NCBI GenBank assembly: GCA_035771175.1
Contig: CM069596.1
Coordinates: 8,792,001 to 8,856,000 of the forward strand
Reading direction: 5' to 3'
DNA: 64,000 nt
Source of the DNA: Paratinospora sagittata
Lineage: Eukaryota; Streptophyta; Magnoliopsida; Ranunculales; Menispermaceae
Of this stretch, positions 25,001 through 33,980 are shown one piece after another (the stretch's first letter is position 1; every line of letters begins with the position of its first letter). Below the pieces are notes generated by a model. The model worked only from the letters and a program-made list of their open reading frames with translations, searched no databases and had not been told where the DNA came from. The position numbers and the translations under genes were made by a program.

Positions 25001-28000
25001 AGTACTGCAGAAGTTTCGGCATCAGGCTGGAAAAATCAGTACCAAAGACACCTCAATACAACGGTGTCGCAGAGAGGATGAACAGAACCATTTGTGAAAG
25101 AGTCAGATGTATGCTCTCAAATGCAAAACTGCCAAACTCCTATTGGGGGAGGCAATGAGGATAGCAGTGGATTTAATCAACCTTTCTCCATCAGTTCCAC
25201 TGAACTACGACGTACCAGAAAAGGTTTGGACGGGGAAAGACGTTTCTTACAAACACTTGAAAGTATTCGGCTGCAGAGCATTTGTTCACATCCCTAGAGA
25301 CGAGAGGTCCAAGCTAGATGGAAAAGCGAAGCAGTGTATCTTTGTGGGATATTCCCATGAAGAATTCGGCTACAGACTTTGGGATCCTGTCAACAAAAAG
25401 ATTGTCAGAAGCAGAGACGTGGTGTTTCTTTAAGATCAGACGATCGAGGATTTTCAGAAACCTGAGAAGCCACAATCAGAAGAACTTCCAGTTAATCTGG
25501 AACCAGTCTCTCTATCAACAAATTCAGATGAAAAGGGAGCTGCACCAGATACTGATGATGATGTTCCACCAGCTCACAGTTCAGAACAAGAACAAGTTCC
25601 TGAACAAATTCCTGAACAAGTTCCTGAACAAGTCCAACCAGAAGCACAACTAAGGAGATCCACCAGAGAGCGACAACCAAGTCAAAGATATCCTCCTAGC
25701 GACTATGTGATGCTCACTGACGGGGGAGAACCGGAGAGCTATACCTAAGCTATCACTGACCAGCATAAGACTGAGTGGATGAAAGCCATGCAGGAAGAAA
25801 TGAAATCTCTGCATGAGAACCACACATTTGACTTGGTAAAATTACCGCAGGGAAAGAAAGCCCTCAAAAACAAGTGGGTGTACAGAATCAAAAGCGAAGA
25901 AGGTACCTCACAACCTCGATACAAAGCAAGATTGGTTGTGAAAGGATTCGGACAAAAGAAAGGCGTTGACTTCGATGAAACCTTCTCACCAGTGGTAAAA
26001 ATGTCTTCAATCCGAGTTGTTCTTGGCTTGGCAGCTAGTCTTAATCTGGAGGTTGAACAACTTGATGTAAAAATCGCATTCTTACACGGTGATCTTGACG
26101 AGGAAATCTATATGGAGCAGCCCGAAGGTTTCCAAGCCAAAAGAAAAGAGAAACTGGTATGCAGGCTAAAGAAAAGTCTGTATGGTTTGAAACAGGCACC
26201 GAGGCAGTGGTATAAAAAGTTCGACTCGTTCATGGAGAATAAGGAGTACAACCGAACGACAGCTGATCACTGCGTCTTCATCAAGAAATTCTCTGATGGT
26301 GATTTTATTATTCTTTTGCTTTATGTTGATGATATGTTAATTGTAAGCCAAGATATCGGCAAGATTAACACGTTGAAGAAAGAGTTGAGCAAGTCCTTTG
26401 CCATGAAAAACTTAGGACCCGCAAAGCAAATCCTTGGCATGAAGATTGTTCGTGACAGGAAGAACAAGAGACTTTGGCTATCTCAAGAGAAGTATATTGA
26501 GAAAGTATTAGAGCGGTTCAATATGAGCAAAGCTAAACCCGTTAGTTCTCCATTGGCAAGCCACTTCAAGCTTAATTCAAGCCAGTGTCCTTCAAGCGAG
26601 GAGGAGAAATAAGAGATAAGCAAGATACCTTATGCATCGGTAGTTGGCAGTCTAATATACGCCATGGTATGCACCAGACCAGACATTGCTCATGCTGTTG
26701 GTGTTGTGAGCCGTTTTCTATCGAATCCTGGAAAGGAACATTGGACAGCAGTCAAATGGATACTCATGTATCTTAGAGGTACTTCTAGTCATTGTTTATG
26801 TTTTGGTAATGATAAACCTGCATTACAAGGATTTACAGATTCAGATATGGCTGGCGATGTGGATACGAGAAAGTCGATATCCGGGTACCTAATAACCTTT
26901 GCAGGGGGAGCTGTCTCATGGCAATCACGATTACAGAAGTGTATTGCTTTAAGTACCACAGAAGCAGAGTACATAGCAATCACTGAAGGTTGTAAGGAGA
27001 TTCCGTGGATGAAAAAGTTCCTACAAGAATTGCAGCAGAACCAAGAAAAATATGTTCTTTATTGCGACAGTCAAAGTGCAATTCACCTCAGCAAGAACTC
27101 AACCTTCCACTCAAGGTCCAAGCACATCGACGTGAGATATCATTGGATTCGTGATGTGCTGGAAAATAAACTGCTGCAAGTTGAGAAGATCCGCACTAAT
27201 GACAATGGGGCAGATATGATGACAAAGTCCCTGACCAGAGAAAAGCTTGCTATCTGTAGAGAGATTGCAGGTGTGGAGGAGCCCTGTTCTACATGAGGTG
27301 GAGGGGGAGATTTGTGGGTCCACCTCCTTCACGTGGGCTTGCATGAAACAAACACCTCCTTCACGTGGGCTATGCATGGGAGGCATGCATGACGAAAACA
27401 ACAAACTTCACGTGGGCAGCTCGTGGAGAAGGAAGCAAGAAGCTCGTGGGCTGACCAAAATAATTACAAGTTTGTCCCTGTTTTAGCTCTATAAATAGAG
27501 CCATATTTTCAATTTGAAAATCATTCGGAGATATCTAATCTGATAGATCCAGATAGCCTCAAAGAGAGTTTCTTTGAGAAGAAAAAGTGTGAGCCAATTT
27601 GTGAAGTTTTACCCACAAATTGAAGATACATAGTTGTTGTATTATTTGTGAGAGATCCACCTAAGGGTGAAGTTTGTAATCTCATTATATTATAGTGGAA
27701 GTCTTTAAGCGGTCTACGGGTCCCGTAGTTTTTACCTCATCTTTTAGAGGATTTTTCACGCTAAAATCTTTGGTGTTATCTTTATTGTATTTTAGTTTAA
27801 AAAATTGTCCTGAGATTGTAAAATTTATTTCTTTACAACCATCGTTTTTCCCAACAGTTCTCTTAAACAACAACTTTTCATTTTCACTACCGCAAAATAA
27901 ATGACTCCAAATAGAGCCTTTTACGCCTAAACTTGAACTCCAATTTCAATTCTTGAAAAAAAAGAAAAAAAGAAAAAAAGAAAAGAAAAGAAAGAATTAC

Positions 28001-28437
28001 CTGAAATTCTCATTGACATGGACTGCCTTCCTGCAAATCAAGAAAACTAAAGGAATCAAAATCTGTAATTCAAACAACGAAGCACACACCACTTCCGATG
28101 AAATTAGTGAAGTGAACCTGAGATCAGCAGAGCCGAATTGAGCAGCGGAACCGATCCCGAATTCACCGCGAAGCTCGGCCTCGTACTTATTGAGATCAGC
28201 CAGAGCAGGCGGCGTTTCACCGGCACTGAAACTAATAACAGCGGCTGCGGTGGCGGCGGCCAACGCCGACGAAACCATGGTTCTCCAGTAGTGCTTGGAT
28301 TCAGCATTCTCATTGAGCTTGTTGCAAACTACTACAGAGGAGAAGAAAGACCTGAAATGACGATTTCGAACCCTAGAAGAAGGAGACGAGGGTTTTAAGG
28401 GGTTGATGGAAAGCGGAGAGAGTGTAGCGAGTGCCAT
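13074..28437 (-). CDS. TL20.3: Thylakoid lumenal pentapeptide-repeat protein (TL20.3 type), six exons
   Basis: Exons in transcript order: 28437-28118, 28030-28001, 22274-22168, 16395-16361, 15988-15860 and 13265-13074. All introns are GT-AG. They total 813 nt, or 270 aa. Residues 1-50 are Ser/Arg-rich like a chloroplast transit peptide. Residues 54-72 (Ala-rich, hydrophobic) followed by PPALA80|D81 look like a lumen-targeting signal with an AxA-type cleavage site; no twin Arg is seen. The mature part starts NKYEAELRGEFGIGSA and runs through about 20 pentapeptide repeats (A-N/D-L/F-x-x), including ANFTSADMRESDFSG and ADLSDTLMDRMVLNEANLTN. The C-terminal region has four Cys (ALCKY, LGCGN, GFCDQ, LCDAK) that could form disulfides. 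This matches the Arabidopsis TL20.3 family; its biochemical role is not established to my knowledge. Introns 2 and 3 are 5.7 and 5.8 kb; intron 2 holds a complete copia element. All exons are intact. Confidence 0.94.
13266..15859 (-). other. TL20.3 intron 5
   Basis: This 2594-bp intron contains one Au-like SINE (14567-14743). The rest is AT-rich and I see nothing to name in it. Confidence 0.8.
14567..14743 (+). mobile_element. Au-like tRNA-derived SINE
   Basis: This 177-bp insertion is flanked by a 13-bp target duplication ATGTTTCCAACAT (14554-14566 and 14744-14756). It carries a tRNA-like head with box A near GTTGAGGTTG and a box B matching GWTCRANNC (GTTCGAATC in GCAGGTTCGAATCC). The body words CCCTTCCCCAGACACTGTAA and TCGTGCACTTGGTACGCC are typical of the plant Au SINE family as I remember it. 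It sits in TL20.3 intron 5, antisense to the gene. Confidence 0.85.
16639..16795. repeat. Fragment of a GGGTTGG/CCAACCC-type element
   Basis: This is a short block of CCAACCAACCCAACTG, GGGTTCGGGC and CCCGAAACCCGAC words like those in the hAT-like MITE at 9007-9505. No terminal repeats or target duplication are visible, so it is probably truncated. Confidence 0.45.
17536..18510. repeat. Diverged inverted-repeat element with GAGGCTTAAGCCTC words
   Basis: The left end has TTCTAAAACCTTGCCTTGAG. The right end, read in reverse complement, has GGTTTTAAAATTCAC…GAGGCAAGG. The left half carries repeated GAGGCTT / AAGCCTC words. This resembles old plant MITEs of the AGGTTTTAAAACC type. I could not find a target duplication, so the boundaries are approximate. 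Confidence 0.4.
18720..19780 (-). mobile_element. RTE-type LINE remnant (endonuclease to RT linker)
   Basis: On -, translated scraps across frames match the RTE clade: an endonuclease-end segment (DMNT…ITFNSGPKKS…IDFLL), then DDDLNLMWDEIAKCI and KEVLGESRGSFKK, then NTKKEAKKVISNAKFKE. Many stops and frameshifts interrupt it. It is an old inactive copy in TL20.3 intron 3, and its ends are approximate. Confidence 0.7.
20925..21592 (+). mobile_element. RTE-type LINE remnant (RT C-terminus and 3' end)
   Basis: The + frames read TKSGVNAMREV…ESKGFKIGRTKTKNIKHNLS, then MNHRLKAKWVTWRSAFGV, then LKEKLYKTAIRSAMHYGI, KIRNKHIQEIV and LRWFEHIQQRP, as in the C-terminal part of plant RTE elements. The copy ends in a GTTGA microsatellite (21571-21592), the usual 3' tail of this clade. 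Several stops are present. It points the opposite way to the RTE piece at 18720-19780. Confidence 0.78.
22453..23010 (+). repeat. 5' LTR of the copia element in TL20.3 intron 2
   Basis: The LTR runs from TGTGGGTCC to CCTAACA. Near 22515 it carries an extra 14 bp (a second GTGGGCTATGC) that is absent from the 3' LTR. Confidence 0.94.
23044..23228 (+). repeat. Imperfect tandem TACTATTCA repeats in the copia leader
   Basis: Between the primer-binding site and gag lie about a dozen degenerate copies of TACTATTCA at irregular spacing of roughly 10-20 bp. They do not belong to the coding region. A packaging or leader-structure role is only a guess. Confidence 0.75.
23278..27296 (+). pseudogene. 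Broken gag-pol polyprotein of the copia element
   Basis: The domain order is Gag (23278 to about 24000), CCHC zinc knuckle (CHHCGKPGHFIREC, 24025-24066), protease (WVVDSGAS, about 24200), GAG-pre-integrase (LWHKRLGHMS), integrase (D at IHTDVC, D at RSDNGGEY, E at NGVAERMN), RT (YVDD at about 26321) and RNase H (TDSDMAG, STTEAEY, YCDSQSA). One frame is open from 23278 except for stops at 23527 (TAA), 23776 (TAG) and 23938 (TGA). A one-base loss in the G-run near 25146 shifts the frame. The second frame then runs to 27296 with stops at 25431, 25746 and 26610 (all TAA). All catalytic residues are otherwise present. The copy is inactive on its own. Confidence 0.92.
27313..27856 (+). repeat. 3' LTR of the copia element in TL20.3 intron 2
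   Basis: The LTR runs from TGTGGGTCC to CCCAACA (544 bp), follows the polypurine tract and is followed by the target duplication GTTCT. Confidence 0.94.
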
Positions 28438-28508
28438 TTTTGTGCAGGCTTCAAGTTGAAGAAGGTGAAGAGAGAGAGAGAGATTTGGTTTCTAAGAGGG
28501 AGGCTGCG

Positions 28509-28514
28509 CACGTG
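28509..28514. promoter_or_regulatory. G-box (CACGTG) upstream of TL20.3
   Basis: This is a palindromic CACGTG in GCGCACGTGGCA, 72 bp upstream of the TL20.3 start codon. G-boxes bind bZIP and bHLH factors and are common in light-regulated plant promoters (known). This one may lie in the leader rather than the promoter. Confidence 0.5.
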
Positions 28515-28631
28515 GCATGTCGTTATAACTCGTATCATATCCGCTGTGTCGTTGGCACGAGTACTGACTGGTTGGAGCAGGAACGCGTCGGCTCTTTTAG
28601 GATTTGTTCCTTTGGTTTTACCAACGCGATA

Positions 28632-28637
28632 CACGTG
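28632..28637. promoter_or_regulatory. Second G-box (CACGTG) upstream of TL20.3
   Basis: CACGTG occurs in ATACACGTGGTAG, 195 bp upstream of the start codon. A related CACGTCA follows at about 28649. Two G-boxes and an ACGT element within 220 bp fit a light-responsive photosynthesis gene, but no binding data are available here. Confidence 0.5.
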
Positions 28638-30717
28638 GTAGTCCTTCCCACGTCATTAAAGATTTTTTTCATTTACAGGCATCATTATTTTTTTATATCT
28701 ATAAAAAAAGCTTTCTAACATGTATATTTAAAATTAGGTAAATTTTAGACAGGTTGACGACACCTCCGTGCCACCGTGTCTGAAATCTGTCTAGTTTAAT
28801 AATGTTTTTTTTTAAAAAAAAATATCAAGCCCATGCGGCCTATTGAAGTAGTAGTATGAGTTTACACTCATGCTACCCCTTGAATGGGTACACAGGGCAT
28901 GAGTAAAAAATATAAAAAACTCATGCCGCCCGTTGGCATGGGTTCTTAAAAAAAATAAAAATAAAGTTTAAATCAAATTAATAAAAAAAGAAAGAATTTT
29001 GTTCATGCCGATGGCTACCACGACTATCTAGTGGGATTTTATTTTCCAACAACTCCCAACACGTTCCAATAAGTGCCCCCAGTTATCTGAGGCACTCGTA
29101 CTCCGCACCGAACTCCCAGTGAGTTTTTTACTCCCCCAAACCAGATTTTAATAGTACATGAAGCTTTTATATAAAACTTGAACTGTTTAAGGCCACCATA
29201 GGCTATTCGGCGAGATTTTTTCTTTCCAAAAACTCTGGACACGTCTCAACAAGTGCCCCTCAGTTGTCCTAGGCGCTCGTACCCCGCACCAGACTCCCGA
29301 TGAATTTTTGACCCCCCCAACCAGATTTTAACAATATATGAAGCTTTTCTATAGAACTTAAGCAGTTTAAGGCCACCACGGGCTATCTAGCAAATTTTTT
29401 TTTCCAACAACTCTCGACACGTCTCAATAAGTGCCCTCCAGCTGTCCAAGGCACCTGTACCCTACCTAAGACTCATGGTGAATATTTGACCCTCCAACTA
29501 GATTTTAATAATATATATATGAAGCTTTTATATAGAACTTGAACTGTTTAAGGCCAACACGGGTTATCCGACGAGATTTTTTTTTTCAAACACTCTTGAC
29601 ACATCCCAATAAGTGCCTCTCAGCTGTCCTAGGCGCCCATACCCCGCACCGAACTTTCGGTGAATTTTTGACCCCTCCACCAAATTTTAACAATATATGA
29701 AGTTTGATGAGATCAAAAATTCACCGGGAGTTCGGTGAGGGGTACGGGCGCCTAAGGCAGCTGGGGAACACTTATTGGAACGTGTTGGGAGTGGTTGGAA
29801 AAAAAAATCCCACCGGATAGCCCGTGGTGGCCTTAAACAATTCAAATTCTATATAAACGCTTCAAATACTTTTAAAATTTGGTAGAGGATAAAAAATTTA
29901 AGAGTTCGGTGCGGGGTACGGGCGCCTAGGACAGTTGAGAGACACTTATTGGGATGTGTTCGAAGTTGTTGGAAAAAATAAATCTTGTCGGATAGCTTGA
30001 AGTGGCCTTAAACAGCTCGAGCTCTATATAATAGCTTCATACACTGTTAAAATCTGGTGGGGGGTAAAAAATTCACCGTATCACGACCCACGACTAGTGA
30101 CGTCATGCCCGGCACGGAACCCCCGGGTATATCTTCCCTCGATACACCCGACGTTCCATCAGCCTAATTTAAACAACCTAATAAACACATAATCCCACAT
30201 CAAAACACTATCCAAACAAAGATATAATTAAAACAACATGACATAATTACATCTCCAAAAATGACAAATACCCTAAACCCTAAACAACACGATATAAAAT
30301 TCTATAAGTCCAAAATATACAAACCATATCTAACCATAAATATATTTCATCTATGTGTTAAGTATATATAATAGGTGTTATTTAGTACATATTTAACAAA
30401 ATATAAATAAATGTACTAAACACCTACGTCACCCAAAGTCGAGAAGCACACCGCAACTAAGCCTTTCCCTTCCCTTTCATATCAGAACTTGAAATGATAA
30501 GAATGAGGTGTGAGCTACAACAAGCTCAGTGAATGTTTTCTACAAGTGACAATATACATGAATTTAAATAAAACATGGTAAAAGCTCATCAAAGCAATTT
30601 AAATAACATGGTGATATACAAGATCATATACATGATAAACATAATGAATCATGTCAATATTCAAGACAATGCATTTCATTTTCTAAACATGTAATATGCA
30701 ATCCTAGACACCTCATG

Positions 30718-31213
30718 TCACACCGTGGGTTGCACAGCGTGCCCCCTACCCAGGTGTGGGCCCATCCCCTCGGGGCGAACGCCTAGCCATTATGGATTCA
30801 TAATATTATCCTATCGCCATGTAGCAATCCAACCGCAGCTGGTCTACATCGAAACGATTATTTATCCTTAATATTCACTCATAAATAGTAAAAGGCCTCC
30901 CTCAGAATCGAACTCAAGACCTCCCTTAAGGAGTCTAATTTCGCATTCTAAGTAACCACTGAGCCAATGGTTCAGTAGCTACTCAGAATGCGAATTCTAA
31001 TTCCTTAAGGGAGGTTGCGAGTTCGAACTTGGGGGAGACCCTTTACTATTCATGAGGGAATAGTAGGGACAAATAATCGTTTCGATGTAGACCAACTGCG
31101 GTTGGGTTGTTACATGGCGATATGACAATATTATGTGGTACTATGGCTAGGCGTTCGCCCTGAGAGGGTGCGCCCACACCTGGGTAGGGGGCACGCTGTG
31201 CAACCCAGGAAGT
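30718..31213. mobile_element. Head-to-head inverted pair of tRNA-like SINE bodies
   Basis: The 496-bp insertion is bounded by an 11-bp duplication GACACCTCATG (30707-30717 and 31214-31224). The two ~245-bp arms are inverted copies meeting at about 30967 with no spacer. Read outward from the centre, each arm starts with a box-A-like TGGCTCAGTGGTTA (left) or TGGTTCAGTAGCTA (right), then a box-B-like GAGTTCGATTC (left) or GAGTTCGAACT (right). A shared body then ends near CCCAGGTGTGGGC, GGGGGCACGCTGTGCAACCC. No poly(A) tail is seen at either end. Confidence 0.72.
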
Positions 31214-31522
31214 GACACCTCATGAGTAAGAAGCAATCAAGAGCTTGAGCGCGCGACACCCATCGCCCGATTGAACTTCCTTACCGGTATTCTATTAGGA
31301 TTTTTGGGATTGTATGAACCATTGAATCTGTCCACTAAGACAGGTACCATGCCTAGGCAGATCCTAACATACACAATCCATAAAAATCCTCTACAAGGTT
31401 TACAATTAGGGGTCATCATCTAGCCCAATGATGATTCCTAGAATTCCATACTAGGAGATCCACCCAATTACTAACCCTATTAGACTATGCTCAAATTCAT
31501 TTTATGAATTATTAAAACAGGC

Positions 31523-31525
<3 letters not shown>

Positions 31526-31577
<52 letters not shown>

Positions 31578-31578
31578 C
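31526..31578. repeat. (CA)n(TA)n microsatellite
   Basis: About 17 CA units are followed directly by about 9 TA units. It lies inside the probable solo LTR. Confidence 0.95.
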
Positions 31579-33980
31579 AATTCAAACCCTTTATATAATA
31601 CAATGCCACATATAGAAACCAAATGTAAAGAAACACTCACAATTGATTGACTAGACTTAGCGAATCTAAATTCAACTAAGACTAGACACTTCAACCTCAA
31701 TTAACACAATTGGGGATAATTGGATCAATCACATGCCTATTAACCATGATTAAACCCCAATTCAATAGCCAATTTTAGACTCTAAAATAGTTGCACCTAT
31801 GAGCTAACCCATGTAAATCAATTAAACCATTTTATATCTAATTAAACTCATTTAACCCAAAAAAAATGCATAAGGTTGATTCCCATGATCCAACCATCAT
31901 AATACAATGCATTTAATCAAAATTTGGGTCAATTAGACTAATCCTCATGTCAATTTAATTAATTGACTTAGTCAAAGCCAAAAGCTCCAAATTTAGGCAA
32001 AGTTCCAAATCATGGTCTTAGCCAAATTTGCACTGCACCTAGGTTTTCTAACATGTAAAATCAGTATTTTAAACCATCATTCATCCACATTTTAATCAAC
32101 ATAGTTGACATGCATTTGAAATGGAAAGCTAGGTCACATTTCTAGAGTTAGGGTCAAATATATGGCTTCAAATTTAAATACTTTTAATAATGGAATTAGA
32201 AACATTAATTACACTCCTAATTTAATACTTTGTTTGGATGTAACAAACTGTCAAACGAAATATCTAATAACTAAATTAACCATTGAGATTCAAGAATATC
32301 AAGAGACAAACCTTCTATCCAAAATTGAGCTAAATCCAACGACAGATCAAAGAAATATACCTCTTTGATTAAGACAGTTCTAACTAGACAGTTTCTCCCT
32401 TCCTACTGAAAATATTTGAACTCAGACGATTATATCTCACTAAATGCTCAACCAGTCAACATCTTAACCGTTCATAAGCCAAAAAGTTTAGTTTTGAGCC
32501 ATCTTCTGAAGTGTCACATCCATCTAACGGTAGATTTAGGAGATCCAGCAGTTTGATCTAAACTGTGCAAGAAATCCATATTTTCTGACCGGTTGTATTT
32601 GGAAGGTTATAACTCTTACCATCCTTCTCCGATAATGATCTCCACTGACCATAATAAAAAGATATCAATTATAAACAAGCTGACTAATTTTAAGCTTTGA
32701 TCCAACCATGGATCAAAGAGATCTAGCCTCTGATGCTAAATGCTGCAAGGAAGTTTTATTCTCTCCTTCCTCTCCTTTTTTTTTCCCTTTCTCTCAACCT
32801 TACTCTCTCAAAAACATCCCCCAAGGAAGAAAATGAGAAATTGAGGCACATGTTACATCCACATACACCCATTTTGCCAAGTGTTAATCATGCTCCAACA
32901 CCATGCCAAGTGTTTGCTCAAGGGCTCATTTGTTAGTCGCATGGCCTTTACTCAATCACAACCTCACATGTGAGTTGTTAACCAATCCATTAATTTCATT
33001 ATTTTTTCATTTATTTAATCAATAGATGCCCATTTTAAATCATGACCCAATTAGCCCCATTATACAATTAGTAACACATACATTAATATTAATATGTCAC
33101 TATTAATATATTACTTTTAGTGATGTGTATTATTATCACTATCAATGTCATTAGCACATAAATGACAATATTAATAATGATAATTCTCTAAAATAGCATG
33201 CATTTGTTACATCATCATCTAAGTAATAAATAAAAATCATACAATATATATATATATATATATATGATCAAAATACAAGTATAATACACCTTAAATATTT
33301 ACACAAGCATCTAGAGTTGGACAATCTATGTCATTGTGACGTCATTTGTGAATGTGGGTCGTTACACACCGAGAGCTCGATGCAGGGTACAGACGCGTAG
33401 GACAACTAGGGGGCACTTATTGGGATGCGTTGGAAGTTGTTGAACCCCCCCCCCCCCCCCGAATAGCCCGTGGTGGCCTTAAATAGCTCAAGTTCTATAT
33501 AAAAGCTTCATATACTGTTAAAATCTGGTGAAGGGGGTTCAGTGCAGGGTACTGGTGCCTAAGACAGCTGGGGGCACTTATTGGGATGTGCTCGGAGTTG
33601 TTGGAAAAAAAAAAATCCCACCGGATAGCCCGTGGTGGCCTTAAACAGCTCAAGTTTTATATAAAAGCTTCATATATTGTTAAAATCTGGTTTGGGGCGG
33701 GGGGGGGAGTAAAAAATTCATTGGGAGTCCGGTGCGAGGTACGAGTGCTTAGGACAGTTGGGGGGCACTTGTTAGGGCATGTCCGGAGTTGTTGAAAAAA
33801 AAAATCCCGCCGGATAGCCCGTGGTGGCCATTGGCATGAGGAAATTGTTTTATTTTTTATTTAATTTGATTTAGGCTCTTTTTTTTTTTTTTTTTTAAAG
33901 AACCCATGAATGGGCGGCATGAGTGTAATATTTTTTTTAACCTATGTTGTCTCTTTAATAGGCGACATGGGCTTTAGATT

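Larger units (their letters stand above)
22453..27856 (+). mobile_element. Ty1/copia LTR retrotransposon, full length but coding region broken, in TL20.3 intron 2
   Basis: This 5404-bp element has a target duplication GTTCT (22448-22452 and 27857-27861). It has a 558-bp 5' LTR and a 544-bp 3' LTR. A perfect initiator-Met primer-binding site TGGTATCAGAGC lies at 23014-23025, and a polypurine tract (GGTGGAGGGGGAGA) precedes the 3' LTR. Each LTR has a TATAAATAG box (22644 and 27490). The element is antisense to TL20.3. By eye the LTRs differ at about 15 sites plus one 14-bp duplication present only in the 5' copy, so it is clearly younger than the copia element in GOS12. Confidence 0.96.
22275..28000 (-). 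other. TL20.3 intron 2
   Basis: The intron is 5726 bp. Removing the copia element and one copy of its target duplication leaves about 317 bp, so nearly all of its length comes from one insertion. Its 3' part near 27953-27995 is an A/G-rich tract close to the 30-nt exon 2. Confidence 0.85.
30079..33366. mobile_element. Probable solo LTR (3.29 kb) inserted in the foldback element
   Basis: The 3288-bp block is flanked by a 5-bp duplication CACCG (30074-30078 and 33367-33371). It begins TATCACGACCCAC and ends GTGGGTCGTTACA. The ends are inverted copies, and one change from TG gives the TG…CA ends of an LTR. TGACGTCA occurs near both ends. There is no coding sequence. ACGACCC…GGGTCGTTACA ends and a GTGAGCTACAACAAGCTCAGTGAATG-like stretch (about 30511) recall large Ty3/gypsy LTRs as I remember them. 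The alternative is a non-coding element with short terminal inverted repeats. Confidence 0.6.
28826..33980. mobile_element. Foldback element: ~180-bp units in opposed tandem arrays (4 forward, 5 inverted)
   Basis: Units containing GGCCACCACGGGCTAT, a poly-T/TTCCAACAACTC block, AAGTGCCCCCCAGCTGTC and TATATAGAACTTGAACTG repeat at about 29012, 29191, 29371 and 29552. At about 29700 the direction flips. Inverted units (…GGATAGCCCGTGGTGGCC) end at about 29832, 30010, 33478, 33640 and 33829. Outer arms are also inverted: CAAGCCCATGCGGCCTATT at the left, AATAGGCGACATGGGCTT at the right, and CTCATGCCGCCCGTTGGC against GAATGGGCGGCATGAG. This is the layout of plant foldback/FARE-like elements. A 3.29 kb insertion interrupts it. 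No coding capacity is seen, the outer ends are approximate, and I found no target duplication. Confidence 0.8.

Noticed and set aside
28138..28398. Open frame on + opposite TL20.3 exon 1
   Set aside because: It is the antisense of an intact coding exon and has no domain of its own.
33444..33462. Poly-C run of about 17 as a biological feature
   Set aside because: It replaces the poly-A/T block at the same place in other units and may be slippage or an assembly error. Homopolymer length is not reliable.
28826..33980. Centromeric satellite because of the ~180-bp period
   Set aside because: There are only nine units, in two opposed groups with inverted outer arms; a centromeric array would be long and one-directional.
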